Shown here piece by piece: positions 1-7,960 of a stretch of DNA of 13,602 nucleotides; within the stretch, counting starts at the first letter, position 1, and every line of letters begins with the position of its first letter. Both the position numbers and the translations under genes were made by a program. The notes under the pieces were generated by a model that did not search any database, was not told where the DNA came from, and saw only the letters and a program-made list of their open reading frames with translations. Source of the stretch: Pseudomonadota bacterium (lineage in GTDB: Bacteria; Pseudomonadota; Gammaproteobacteria; Burkholderiales; Ferrovaceae); NCBI GenBank assembly GCA_021804345.1, contig JAJZHV010000007.1:1-13602 (forward strand), given 5' to 3'.

Positions 1-249
1 TGCGCAGTTCTGCTGCCACTGCAAGGACTCCGGGTGCAGGTGGTGATTCACGTGAAGGGCGCTGAGGTGAAACGACAGGGGCCGGGACAGTTGATGAAGC
101 AGATGCAGCAAGACCGTGGAATCGAGTCCCCCGCTATAGCCCAGACAGAGATGCGTGTCCTGGGCCAATAGGGGCCGCAACACCTGCCGGAGTTCTTTCA
201 GCAGGGTATTGGAGACCTCAGTTTTTTCGGGTTTCCTTGAATTTTCCAT
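1..249 (-). CDS. tilS: tRNA(Ile)-lysidine synthase, N-terminal part (cut by window edge)
   Basis: TilS attaches lysine to C34 of the AUA-reading tRNA-Ile, using ATP, and so switches both its amino-acid identity and its codon reading. The 83 visible codons carry the N-type ATP-pyrophosphatase P-loop SGGLDS at residues 39-44. They also carry the downstream family block [12 protein letters not shown] (64-75), followed by a Trp and a Cys in the usual places. The chosen ATG at 249 lies inside the 3' end of accA, giving a 32-bp overlap in another frame. A G-rich stretch (GATGGGG) directly precedes it, so translation is probably coupled to accA. A later start is possible, because the first ~18 residues look like non-conserved leader. 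The rest of the gene lies beyond the left edge. Identity is confident from the motifs and the accA neighbour. Confidence 0.9.
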   Translation of the reverse strand, partial: MENSRKPEKTEVSNTLLKELRQVLRPLLAQDTHLCLGYSGGLDSTVLLHLLHQLSRPLSFHLSALHVNHHLHPESLQWQQNCA

Positions 250-1189
250 ACCCCATCAGGCGTTCGTACCGACGGTCCAATAGCTCATCCAGAGTAGCAA
301 TGGAATCCACCTGCTTCAAGGCCTCTTGCAGCGCGCGTTTAAGATTCTGGGCCATCATGGCGGGATCGCGGTGCGCTCCACCCAGGGGTTCTGGCACGAT
401 CTTATCCACCAACCCCAACGTTTTCAGGCGGGCAGAGGTGATTCCCAGAGCTTCTGCCGCTTCACTGGTTTTTTCTGGGGTTTTCCAAAGAATGGCCGCA
501 CAGCCCTCAGGCGAAATGACCGAGTAAATGGAATACTGCAACATCAGCATCTGATCCCCCACGCCAATCGCCAGCGCTCCGCCCGACCCCCCTTCGCCGA
601 TCACTGTACAGATGACGGGCGTTTTGAGTGCCGCCATTTCGAACAGGTTGCGTCCAATGGCCTCGGACTGACCGCGTTCTTCGGCGCCAATGCCCGGATA
701 AGCGCCCGGTGTGTCGATGAAGGTGAGGATGGGCAGGGAAAATTTTTCGGCCAAGCGCATCAGGCGCAGAGCTTTGCGGTAACCCTCTGGGCGTGCCTGG
801 CCAAAATTGCGATAAATCCGATCTTTGGTGTCGCGCCCTTTCTGGTGCCCAATGATCATGACTGGGCGGTCACCAAAACGGGCAATTCCTCCAACGATGG
901 CGGGATCGTCCGAGAAGGCCCGGTCGCCATGGAGTTCATCAAAATCAGAAAATAGCGCCTCGATGTAGTCGAGGGTGTAAGGACGCTGGCTATGGCGCGC
1001 AACTTGGGCAATTTGCCAGGACTTCAAGCCGGCGTAGATCTCCTTGGTGAGGACCTGGCTTTTCTTCTGCAGACGCTCGATCTCCTGCGAAATATCCACG
1101 GCAGAATCTTCCTGCACGAATCGCAGTTCTTCGATTTTGGCCTCGAGTTCCCCGATGGGTTGCTCAAATTCGAGAAAAACTGTTTTCAT
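218..1189 (-). CDS. accA: acetyl-CoA carboxylase carboxyltransferase subunit alpha
   Basis: AccA forms the cytoplasmic carboxyltransferase with AccD. It moves the carboxyl group from carboxybiotin on AccB to acetyl-CoA, giving malonyl-CoA, the first committed step of fatty-acid synthesis. At 323 aa it has the usual length. The N-terminal helical part (about 1-65) is followed by the crotonase-like domain. Family blocks are [10 protein letters not shown] (83-92), [17 protein letters not shown] (114-130), DTPGAYPG (159-166), [11 protein letters not shown] (198-208) and [11 protein letters not shown] (227-237). The ATG at 1189 has GAGGA about 10 nt upstream. It lies 68 bp downstream of the DUF4337 gene with no obvious terminator between, and its 3' end overlaps tilS. 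The accD partner is not in the window, which is normal. Confidence 0.97.
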   Translation of the reverse strand: MKTVFLEFEQPIGELEAKIEELRFVQEDSAVDISQEIERLQKKSQVLTKEIYAGLKSWQIAQVARHSQRPYTLDYIEALFSDFDELHGDRAFSDDPAIVGGIARFGDRPVMIIGHQKGRDTKDRIYRNFGQARPEGYRKALRLMRLAEKFSLPILTFIDTPGAYPGIGAEERGQSEAIGRNLFEMAALKTPVICTVIGEGGSGGALAIGVGDQMLMLQYSIYSVISPEGCAAILWKTPEKTSEAAEALGITSARLKTLGLVDKIVPEPLGGAHRDPAMMAQNLKRALQEALKQVDSIATLDELLDRRYERLMGYGKFKETRKN

Positions 1190-1257
1190 CGATCCTGTTC
1201 CTCAAGAGCCGACCGGCCTGGATGGTCCAGCGTGAGCAGCGCAACCATCTGCAGGCC

Positions 1258-1836
1258 TCATAGATAGGCAAACACGGCCATGGCACATCCCACCAGAGCA
1301 CCCAGGCCGGCCGGCACCAGAAGCCAGCGTCGATTGGTCAAAGCCGTGACCGAAGCCAGCGCGATGGCGATCTGGATGAAGGTCATGGCTAGGGCAAGGA
1401 TATGATGGGGATGAAAGGCCTTTTCTGCCAGTTCGCTTTCATGCTGCGACTTTTCCTCGAAGGCTTCGGCCTTGAGCTTGATGTCTTTCTTTTCCTGCTC
1501 GTAGCGCTCCAGCTCGGCTTTATAGTGCTCGCGCCGCTCGGGCGGAGACAACTCCATGGCCAGGGTCATGAGATGGCCCTTGGCGCTCTTGGCCTGGTAA
1601 AAGCTCCATTGGTCACTGGCATGGGCCTTGTACAACACCGCATCGTTTTTGTGAATCAAGGCTTCGTTTTGCGTATTCCCGCCTAGATAGCTGACCACCG
1701 CACCCAAAGCGGCCAGCACTGCGGTAAAGATGGCCACCTGCTGGGCCAAGGCCACGGTGTGCCCTGGACCATGGCCGCTGGCCGCATGCTCCAGTTCATG
1801 CTCATGGGCTGCGTGCACATGAAAATGTTCTTCCAT
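1258..1836 (-). CDS. DUF4337 family membrane protein with His-rich N-terminus
   Basis: Function is unknown. The pattern of an N-terminal acidic/His tail, one membrane span, a polar helical stretch with AVLYKAHASDQWSFYQAKS (66-84), then two more spans matches what I know as DUF4337. At 192 aa the length fits. Visible parts are 8 histidines among residues 4-26, a hydrophobic segment about 33-53, a charged, probably coiled-coil region about 95-140 rich in Glu and Lys, and hydrophobic segments about 145-166 and 171-192. The ATG at 1836 is only 3 bp after the aroG stop, with GGAG about 9 nt upstream inside aroG, so it is probably translated with aroG. A role in aromatic synthesis is not implied. 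The His-rich tail could bind metal, but that is inference. Confidence 0.8.
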   Translation of the reverse strand: MEEHFHVHAAHEHELEHAASGHGPGHTVALAQQVAIFTAVLAALGAVVSYLGGNTQNEALIHKNDAVLYKAHASDQWSFYQAKSAKGHLMTLAMELSPPERREHYKAELERYEQEKKDIKLKAEAFEEKSQHESELAEKAFHPHHILALAMTFIQIAIALASVTALTNRRWLLVPAGLGALVGCAMAVFAYL

Positions 1837-1839
1837 GTT

Positions 1840-2925
1840 TTAGTTCTCCACGGCGAGTGAACGAATCCGGCGCGCACGAACGGCTTCACCTAATCGTTGC
1901 AAGGCGGGCAGGGTGTCTTCAAAGGACAGACAGGCGTCGGTAATACTTTTTCCGTATTCTAGGGTACGGCCGGCGACCAGATCCTGGCGTCCGCCCTGAA
2001 GATTGCTTTCGATCATGACGCCCATGATCCGTTGCTCGCCCTGTTGGAGCTGGGCTGCAATGTCGGCCGCAACCTGTAACTGCTTGAGCGGATCTTTCTG
2101 GCTGTTGGCATGACTGGCATCGATCATGACCCGTGCCGCCAAGGCCGCAGCGGAGAGTTCGCGGGTGGCCAAGTCCACATGAGTCGCATCGAAATTGGGG
2201 TGCTTGCCGCCGCGCAGAATGACGTGACAGTCTTCGTTGCCATTGGTGGCCACAATGGCAGAATGGCCCGCTTTGGTCACCGACAGGAAATGGTGCGGTT
2301 GTTGTGCCGCACGAATGGCATCTACTGCGATGCGTAAATTGCCATCCGTTCCGTTTTTGAAACCCACGGGGCAGGACAGCCCGGAGGCCAGCTCACGGTG
2401 GACCTGGCTTTCAGTGGTGCGTGCGCCAATGGCCCCCCAACTGATGAGGTCGGCGAAATATTGCGGGGTGATGAGATCCAGAAACTCGGTACCCGCCGGA
2501 ACCCCAAGCGCGTTGATATCCAGCAATAAACCGCGGGCGAGGCGCAACCCCTCGTTGATTTGAAAACTTCCATCGAGAAAGGGGTCGTTGATCAGCCCTT
2601 TCCAGCCCACGGTGGTGCGCGGCTTTTCAAAATAGACCCGCATGACCAGCAGCAATTCTGCAGCCCATTGGTCTTTCACCTGTTTCAGATGACGTGCGTA
2701 TTCCAGGGCGGCCTTGGCATCATGAATGGAACAAGGCCCCACAATCACCAGCAAGCGATCATCCGCGCCGTGCAGAATCTGATGAATGCCGTGTCGTGTT
2801 TCATGCACCACCGTTGAAGCAGGGGGGGTGAGAGGAAATTCGCGGAGCAAATGAATGGGCGGCAGGAGTTCCTTGATTTCGCGAATGCGCAAATCATCCG
2901 TACGCTGAAGGGAAGAAGGAGTCAT
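1840..2925 (-). CDS. aroG: 3-deoxy-7-phosphoheptulonate (DAHP) synthase, class I AroG type
   Basis: This enzyme condenses phosphoenolpyruvate and erythrose 4-phosphate to DAHP, the entry step of the shikimate pathway. At 361 aa it is near-colinear with the E. coli AroG/F/H family. It shows the N-terminal regulatory segment DDLRIREIKELLPP (10-23), GPCSIHD with the metal-ligand Cys65 (63-69), EKPRTTVGWKGL (100-111), then WGAIGARTTESQVHRE, PVGFKNGTDGN, ILRGGKHPN, IDASHANS and YGKSITDAC in order. Which amino acid inhibits it (Phe, Tyr or Trp) cannot be decided by eye, but overall wording is closest to AroG. The ATG at 2925 has GAGG about 11 nt upstream. It lies 84 bp after tldD, where an extended -10 promoter may sit, and 3 bp before the DUF4337 gene. 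Confidence 0.96.
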   Translation of the reverse strand: MTPSSLQRTDDLRIREIKELLPPIHLLREFPLTPPASTVVHETRHGIHQILHGADDRLLVIVGPCSIHDAKAALEYARHLKQVKDQWAAELLLVMRVYFEKPRTTVGWKGLINDPFLDGSFQINEGLRLARGLLLDINALGVPAGTEFLDLITPQYFADLISWGAIGARTTESQVHRELASGLSCPVGFKNGTDGNLRIAVDAIRAAQQPHHFLSVTKAGHSAIVATNGNEDCHVILRGGKHPNFDATHVDLATRELSAAALAARVMIDASHANSQKDPLKQLQVAADIAAQLQQGEQRIMGVMIESNLQGGRQDLVAGRTLEYGKSITDACLSFEDTLPALQRLGEAVRARRIRSLAVEN

Positions 2926-2973
2926 GGTGTTGGCGCCCTCTGTTGGGAGCGAAGATTCATCATAAAGCCTGCC

Positions 2974-2982
2974 ATTCTACCA
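2974..2982 (-). promoter_or_regulatory. possible extended -10 promoter for aroG
   Basis: In the 84-bp gap between tldD and aroG the minus strand reads TGGTAGAAT. This fits an extended -10 element (TGn followed by TAGAAT). Transcription would start near 2967, leaving a leader of about 42 nt that contains the aroG GAGG site. I see no good -35 hexamer, as expected for some extended -10 promoters. A hexamer this close to consensus can also occur by chance, so this is a weak call. Confidence 0.3.
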
Positions 2983-3009
2983 AAAGGCGATACTTACCGC
3001 TTGCCCGCT

Positions 3010-4452
3010 TCAGGCTGTTCCACCCACCGTCAGGCCATCGATCCGCAAGGTGGGCTGGCCGACTCCCACTGGGACGCTTTGTCCTTCCTTGCCGCAGGTT
3101 CCAACTCCGGGATCTAGATTCATGTCGTGACCAATCATGGAAACCCGGGTCAATACATCCGGACCATTGCCCACCAGGGTGGCTCCTTTCACTGGGCAAA
3201 CCAGTTTACCCTTTTCGATCAACCAGGCTTCGGCAGCAGAAAACACAAACTTGCCGCTGGTGATGTCCACCTGACCCCCTCCAAAATTGACGGCATAGAT
3301 TCCCCGATCTACTGAGGACAGGATTTCCTGGGGATCCCGGTCTCCTGCCAGCATGTAGGTGTTGGTCATGCGCGGTAAGGGAATATGCGCAAAGGACTCG
3401 CGCCGGCCGTTTCCGGTGAGCGGCATCCCCATCAGGCGGGCATTGAGGCTATCCTGCAGATAGCCCTTGAGAATTCCGTCCTCGATCAGCACCGTGCGCT
3501 GGGTAGGATTACCCTCGTCGTCCAGCGTGAGCGAACCCCGTCGATCAGGAATCGTTCCGTCATCCAGCACCGTTACGCCGGCGGCCGCGACCCGTTCCCC
3601 TAGGCGCCCGGCAAAGGCGGAAGAACCCTTGCGATTGAAGTCTCCTTCCAGGCCATGTCCAATGGCCTCGTGCAGCAAAATCCCTGGCCAGCCGCTGCCC
3701 AGAACCACCGTCATCGGACCGGCCGGGGCAGGCTTTGCCTCCAGGTTGGTCAATGCCTGATGAACCGCTTTCTGGGCGTAATCCTGCAAAACCGCTTCGG
3801 TAAAATAGGCGTAGCCAAAGCGCCCGCCGCCACCGGAGGATCCCTGCTCCCGCAATCCGTGCTGCTCGGCGATGACCTGTATGGAAACCCGCACCAGAGG
3901 CCGCAAATCTGCACTCAATTGACCATCGCTGCGGGCCACGAGAATGATTTCGTACTCGCCCGCAAGGGAAGCCATGACTTGAGTTACACGCGGGTCCAGG
4001 GCGCGGGCGTATCGCTCCAACTGTTCCAGCAAGCGCACTTTGCTGGTGTCTTCCAGGGTTTTCAGGGGATCCTGGGCCAGGTACAGCGCCTGGGGTTGCC
4101 GTATGGAGCCCAGCAAGGACTGGTGTCCCTCTTGCCCACTACGCGCAATGGCACGGGTTGCCATTGCGGCCTGCTGCAAGGAAGTCCACTGAATGTCATC
4201 AGAATAGGCAAAGGCCGTTTTTTCCCCACTGATGGCGCGCACTCCCACACCCTGTTCGATGTGAAAGGAACCCGATTTGACTACCCCCTCCTCCAGACTC
4301 CACCCCTCTGCCCGGCAGTACTGAAAATATAAATCGGCATAATCCACCTGATGGGTCATGATCTGCGCAAAGGTTCGATCCAATGCACTCTGGTCTAGCC
4401 CATAGGGCGTCAAGAGCGTGGCTTCTGCCACCGAAAGGGACGAATGGGTCAT
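3010..4452 (-). CDS. tldD: TldD metalloprotease subunit (TldD/PmbA family)
   Basis: TldD is the catalytic subunit of the cytoplasmic TldD-TldE (PmbA) zinc protease. In enterobacteria the complex degrades unfolded peptides and matures microcin B17 and CcdA. From the ATG at 4452 it is 480 aa, the family's usual size. The zinc motif HEAIGHGLEGDFNRKGSSAF begins at residue 261. The C-terminal block GVGTCGKEGQSVPVGVGQP carries the third ligand-type Cys (453). GNGRRESFAHIPLPRMTNTYM lies between them. A TTG two codons upstream (4458) opens the same frame, but the AGGA site lies about 8 nt before the ATG and only 2 nt before the TTG, so ATG is preferred. It sits 45 bp after the nitrilase gene. The tldE partner is not in the window. 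Confidence 0.95.
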   Translation of the reverse strand: MTHSSLSVAEATLLTPYGLDQSALDRTFAQIMTHQVDYADLYFQYCRAEGWSLEEGVVKSGSFHIEQGVGVRAISGEKTAFAYSDDIQWTSLQQAAMATRAIARSGQEGHQSLLGSIRQPQALYLAQDPLKTLEDTSKVRLLEQLERYARALDPRVTQVMASLAGEYEIILVARSDGQLSADLRPLVRVSIQVIAEQHGLREQGSSGGGGRFGYAYFTEAVLQDYAQKAVHQALTNLEAKPAPAGPMTVVLGSGWPGILLHEAIGHGLEGDFNRKGSSAFAGRLGERVAAAGVTVLDDGTIPDRRGSLTLDDEGNPTQRTVLIEDGILKGYLQDSLNARLMGMPLTGNGRRESFAHIPLPRMTNTYMLAGDRDPQEILSSVDRGIYAVNFGGGQVDITSGKFVFSAAEAWLIEKGKLVCPVKGATLVGNGPDVLTRVSMIGHDMNLDPGVGTCGKEGQSVPVGVGQPTLRIDGLTVGGTA

Positions 4453-4497
4453 CGTCAATATCCTGAAATAGCGTGTTGTCGCGTCAAAATGGAATGC

Positions 4498-5409
4498 TCA
4501 GGCCAACTTGCCCGTGCGGGTTTTTTTGGGATCCGGAAGTCCCAGGGTGCGATGACTCAGGGCAGGAAGACTGGCGCGCAACTCCGTTTGATGAATGGGA
4601 TTGACGCCCGCAATGACAACCCCGGAGCCACGGGGCAACTGGTCCAATACGATGCCCCACGGATCAACGATCATGGATGCACCATGCGTTTCGCGACCAT
4701 TCATGTGGTACCCACCCTGGGCAGGAGCCACCACATAGGCCAGATTTTCGATGGCACGGGCACGCACCAGGGTTTCCCAATGAGCCCGCCCGGTGGTTTC
4801 GGTGAAAGCCGAGGGCACGAAGATCAGGTCCACTTCCCCCATGGCACGATACAACTCCGGAAAACGCAAATCATAACAGATGGACAAGCCGATGCGGCCG
4901 AAAGGTGAATCCAGAGTAACGACCTCCGAGCCCGGAACAATGGAACGGGACTCCTCGTAGCGCTCGTTGCCGCGCTGAAAACTGAACAGATGAATTTTGT
5001 CGTAACGGGCAACACAGTGGCCCTCCCGATCGATGACCAAGGTGCTATTCCAGATTTTTTGAGGATCGTTGCTCTTGAGAGGAATAGAGCCTCCCACGAT
5101 CCATAATCCAAACCGGCGCGCCATGCGGGCCAGAAATTCCTGGATTGGCCCTTTACCAAAAGGCTCTGCCACCTTGACCTTGTCGCCCTCCTGCAATCCC
5201 ATGATGGGAAAGTATTCGGGCAAGCCCACGAGAGAAGCCCCCTGGTCGGCGGCCATGCGCAGCAAGCGCTCGGCCTCTGCCAGGTTGGAACTGACCTGTG
5301 GTCCTGAGGCCATCTGGATGGCAGCCACCCGGAAACTGCCAGGCAAGGGCCTGGCTTTACCGAAACCGGAGTCCATTTTGCGTACTGATTTGCCGACTGG
5401 TGACGCCAT
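4498..5409 (-). CDS. carbon-nitrogen hydrolase, Nit1 / deaminated-glutathione amidase type
   Basis: This is a cytoplasmic nitrilase-superfamily amidase. The Glu-Lys-Cys triad is visible: E65 in LPEYFP, K138 in YDKIHLF and C178 in SICYDLRFPELY. The stretch PSAFTETTGRAHWETLVRARAIE (199-221) and the following AQGGYH and MIVDPWG are typical of the Nit1 branch, whose known members hydrolyse deaminated glutathione. That substrate is inference from family. The chosen ATG at 5409 (303 aa) lies 19 bp after the yhdP stop, with AAGGA 8 nt upstream. The frame stays open further into yhdP, but an upstream start has no support. About 26 residues precede the core domain (FRVAAIQM), so the ATG at 5376 is an alternative. 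The yhdP-nitrilase-tldD order suggests one operon. Confidence 0.93.
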   Translation of the reverse strand: MASPVGKSVRKMDSGFGKARPLPGSFRVAAIQMASGPQVSSNLAEAERLLRMAADQGASLVGLPEYFPIMGLQEGDKVKVAEPFGKGPIQEFLARMARRFGLWIVGGSIPLKSNDPQKIWNSTLVIDREGHCVARYDKIHLFSFQRGNERYEESRSIVPGSEVVTLDSPFGRIGLSICYDLRFPELYRAMGEVDLIFVPSAFTETTGRAHWETLVRARAIENLAYVVAPAQGGYHMNGRETHGASMIVDPWGIVLDQLPRGSGVVIAGVNPIHQTELRASLPALSHRTLGLPDPKKTRTGKLA

Positions 5410-5428
5410 TCTGAAATCCTTCAAAAAC

Positions 5429-7960
5429 TTAGGGGGTCCCTTCATCTGGAAGACGATAGGGTTTGATTTGTGGATCGTCCCAGCTTCCCTCGATACGGTA
5501 CTCATGGGAGAGAGCGCTATCCAGCGGGTTTTTCAATAATTTCTGGACCAGGTATGTGGCAGCCCCAGCCACCGGTCCGCCCACCAACGTGGTGGCCAAA
5601 GACAAGCTGCCACCCACTGCTGGGTCCACGCGCGCCAGCAGGTTTGAAGTTTCCTGGGCCAAGTCGATAGTACCGGTCAACCCCACCTGTGCAGCCGGTC
5701 CTGTCATGTCGAAATGGTGCAGGGTCATCATACCGCGATCCATTTCCGCTTTGCTGGTGAGCGTATCGAAGGCAAACCCGTCAGAAAAGATATCATGAAA
5801 GTCGAGTGTTACCCTTCGTGGCAAACTTTGCAAACTCAGCAATCCGATCAAGCGCCCCGCCCCACCCGGTTCGATTTTTGAAAACTGCCCGTCATGCCAG
5901 TGCAAGTCCAGCATGCCACTCAGTCGGGCCCAGGTAAAGTCCTCTGGGTTGCCGCGCCAGTGCACCTGCCCCTGCAGGTTGCCGTGCCCTCGGGCCATCA
6001 GATGAGGATACCCCGAGTCGGCAAACAGTCGACCCAGATCGTTGGACTCCAGTTGAAAATTCAATTGCGTTTCGGGTTGTGGTTGCGCCAACCAGCGGCC
6101 GTCTGCCCGCAGGTGTCCGGAGTCTCTGGTCAACTCCAGATGCTGGATATGCCAGATGGCCCCTTCCCGGACTCCGGACAGAGTCAATTTGCCCCAAAAG
6201 CGCCCTTGGGTAGAAAATTGGTCCAGCACCAAGTCCAGAGAGGGCATACGCGACTCCTCATCCAGATCGATGGCCGCCTGATCGGTCTGATGGGAACTCG
6301 GCGCTCCCGCCGGAATGAACAGCTTGCTCAGATGACCCCGCAGCAATCCCACCCCCGTGGGAATCCAGGTCATCTCTCCTTCCGCCTCGGCCCCCTTCAC
6401 ATGGGCCTGCCACTGCCCCTCATGGACACTGGCCTGCAACTCATGCCGGCCCCAGAGGCGCCCGCCCAGAAGCACGTCCTCCAGCACCAGATTCCAGTGG
6501 GTCAGAGGGCCAAACATAGCATCCCCTGTCTCTGCCGCGCGCCCCGTCTCTGCCGCGCTCCCTTCTCCCAGAAGCGTGCGCCATTGATCCAGATTGGCCT
6601 GGCGCAGCGTACCCGTGAGAGAAAACCCTTCAAGGTCCATACCCGAACTGCGCTCACCCAGATAGATCTCTCCATGCTGGGCCTTGAGCCCTCCCTTGGG
6701 AAGCAGCGCATAAAGGATATGTCCGCCCATCCACTGCCCAAGCTTGGCGTCTACCGTCAGATCGTTTCCCTGCAGCAGGGCAGTACCCTCTAGGGGCAAG
6801 GCATCGCGCCGTGTTTTTGCGAAGGGCTGAGGATAATTGATCGCCAGCCCCAATAAGTCGGAGGTCAGCGTGGCCACCGTGTCGCGCCCTCTCTGCTCCA
6901 GATGCACCCGATAGGCCGCCTGCCCCTGAAGACGTCTGGCCCCATTGGGACCCACTAGACGCCCCAGGGATCTGGCCGCCACATGCCCCGTCAAATCCGC
7001 CTGGAGCCCCCCCTCAGAATCCACAATCTGCACCAATACGGGCTCCTGTAACACCTGGCCCCTACCCTGCAGGCTGGCTTCGGTATGCCCCGCGTGCCAG
7101 CGCACATGTCCACTCCAATCCAGAGGACCATCCATCCATTGGGTCAGCGCATAGGAGTAACGGCGCTGGAGGGCCACCGGGGTGGTCTTTCCTGCAAGAG
7201 ATAGATCCAGGACCCGATCTGCGCCCCGTGTCAGGTGCAAGCGGACCGGTTCACCCAGAAAATTGAGCGTGGAATCCAGATGCAGATCCATGCGCTGGCG
7301 CGAAAAGAGCAGCGCGCCCTGCCAGTTCGCCATTCCTGTCACCTCTGCCAGAATGGGATGATGGTAGACTCGGCGCAGTTCGGCCATATTGGCATTACCC
7401 TGCAACAACAGATGAATGGCCTGATCATCGCCGGTAAACCATTGCAAGTTGGCCGGCCCCCCCAGAATCGTGGCATTCAGGGCTTGTGCGTTGACGCGCT
7501 GATCCGTAAAAACCAGATGCCCTTTCAGTTGGGTCATGGGGGGAATTCCAAGGGCCAGCCCATTCAATCCGGCGTTTAGAAACTCGTAATCTCCTGCCAC
7601 CCGGGTTGCTTGCGGATGGCTTAAGGGAACCTGCACCGCCAAGGCCAGATGTCCGTTACCGGTCCCCTTGAAATCATCCAGACCATGGTCCAGATAGCCG
7701 GCTACTGGGCTATGGGCGATGAAACCCAGGCTTTCCTGCAACGGGGCTTCCACTTCACCCACAATATCCAGGCGCGCATCGTCGGCTTGCAGGTCAGCGA
7801 TCTGTGCCTGCGCCTTTCGAATCTGCACCCCGTAGGACTGACCCGCAGTGGCAGTCACCGTCAATGCCGCTCCCTTGATCGTCAGCAGGCACTGCACCCC
7901 GGTCAGCACGGGCCAATCCGGGTCATAGCGCAATTGGGCCTCGGCGATCTGCGCTTGCAC
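5429..7960 (-). CDS. yhdP: YhdP family protein, C-terminal part (separate frame)
   Basis: This is the C-terminal 843 codons of a YhdP/AsmA-like protein. Such proteins are inner-membrane-anchored bridges that span the periplasm and help move phospholipid to the outer membrane. The text starts in mid-domain (VQAQIAEAQLRYDPDWPVL) and ends with the family's typical close, GPVAGAATYLVQKLLKNPL and YRIEGSWDDP, so the C-terminus is intact. It has no signal peptide or membrane anchor of its own. The first possible start is a GTG at 7960 without a convincing Shine-Dalgarno nearby. It overlaps the N-terminal part by 58 bp in the -1 frame. It most likely belongs to one ~1405-residue protein joined at the T run near 7964-7969. 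A self-standing second gene is less likely, since it would lack a route into the periplasm. It carries a small in-frame AAETGR/AAETGD duplication. Confidence 0.85.
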   Translation of the reverse strand: MQAQIAEAQLRYDPDWPVLTGVQCLLTIKGAALTVTATAGQSYGVQIRKAQAQIADLQADDARLDIVGEVEAPLQESLGFIAHSPVAGYLDHGLDDFKGTGNGHLALAVQVPLSHPQATRVAGDYEFLNAGLNGLALGIPPMTQLKGHLVFTDQRVNAQALNATILGGPANLQWFTGDDQAIHLLLQGNANMAELRRVYHHPILAEVTGMANWQGALLFSRQRMDLHLDSTLNFLGEPVRLHLTRGADRVLDLSLAGKTTPVALQRRYSYALTQWMDGPLDWSGHVRWHAGHTEASLQGRGQVLQEPVLVQIVDSEGGLQADLTGHVAARSLGRLVGPNGARRLQGQAAYRVHLEQRGRDTVATLTSDLLGLAINYPQPFAKTRRDALPLEGTALLQGNDLTVDAKLGQWMGGHILYALLPKGGLKAQHGEIYLGERSSGMDLEGFSLTGTLRQANLDQWRTLLGEGSAAETGRAAETGDAMFGPLTHWNLVLEDVLLGGRLWGRHELQASVHEGQWQAHVKGAEAEGEMTWIPTGVGLLRGHLSKLFIPAGAPSSHQTDQAAIDLDEESRMPSLDLVLDQFSTQGRFWGKLTLSGVREGAIWHIQHLELTRDSGHLRADGRWLAQPQPETQLNFQLESNDLGRLFADSGYPHLMARGHGNLQGQVHWRGNPEDFTWARLSGMLDLHWHDGQFSKIEPGGAGRLIGLLSLQSLPRRVTLDFHDIFSDGFAFDTLTSKAEMDRGMMTLHHFDMTGPAAQVGLTGTIDLAQETSNLLARVDPAVGGSLSLATTLVGGPVAGAATYLVQKLLKNPLDSALSHEYRIEGSWDDPQIKPYRLPDEGTP
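6528..6558 (-). repeat. short tandem duplication inside yhdP (18-bp period)
   Basis: The 13-mer gtctctgccgcgc (plus strand) occurs at 6528 and again at 6546, exactly 18 bp apart. It encodes AAETGR followed by AAETGD in the C-terminal YhdP part. The period is six codons, so copy-number change would keep the frame. It is probably a local duplication in a loop. Confidence 0.8.

Noticed and set aside
326..955. 209-codon plus-strand open frame
   Set aside because: It lies fully antisense to accA, has no family resemblance, and is explained by the codon pattern of the real gene.
3655..4332. 225-codon plus-strand open frame
   Set aside because: It is antisense to tldD, which is conserved from end to end.
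5410..5505. Upstream extension of the nitrilase gene to 5505
   Set aside because: It would overlap the yhdP C-terminus by 77 bp with residues foreign to the family. The ATG at 5409 has a good AAGGA site.
5894..6793. 299-codon plus-strand open frame, and a similar 249-codon one at 8866-9615
   Set aside because: Both are antisense to yhdP. They are low-complexity and rich in Gln, Arg and Pro, as expected for antisense of GC-rich coding DNA, with no start signals.
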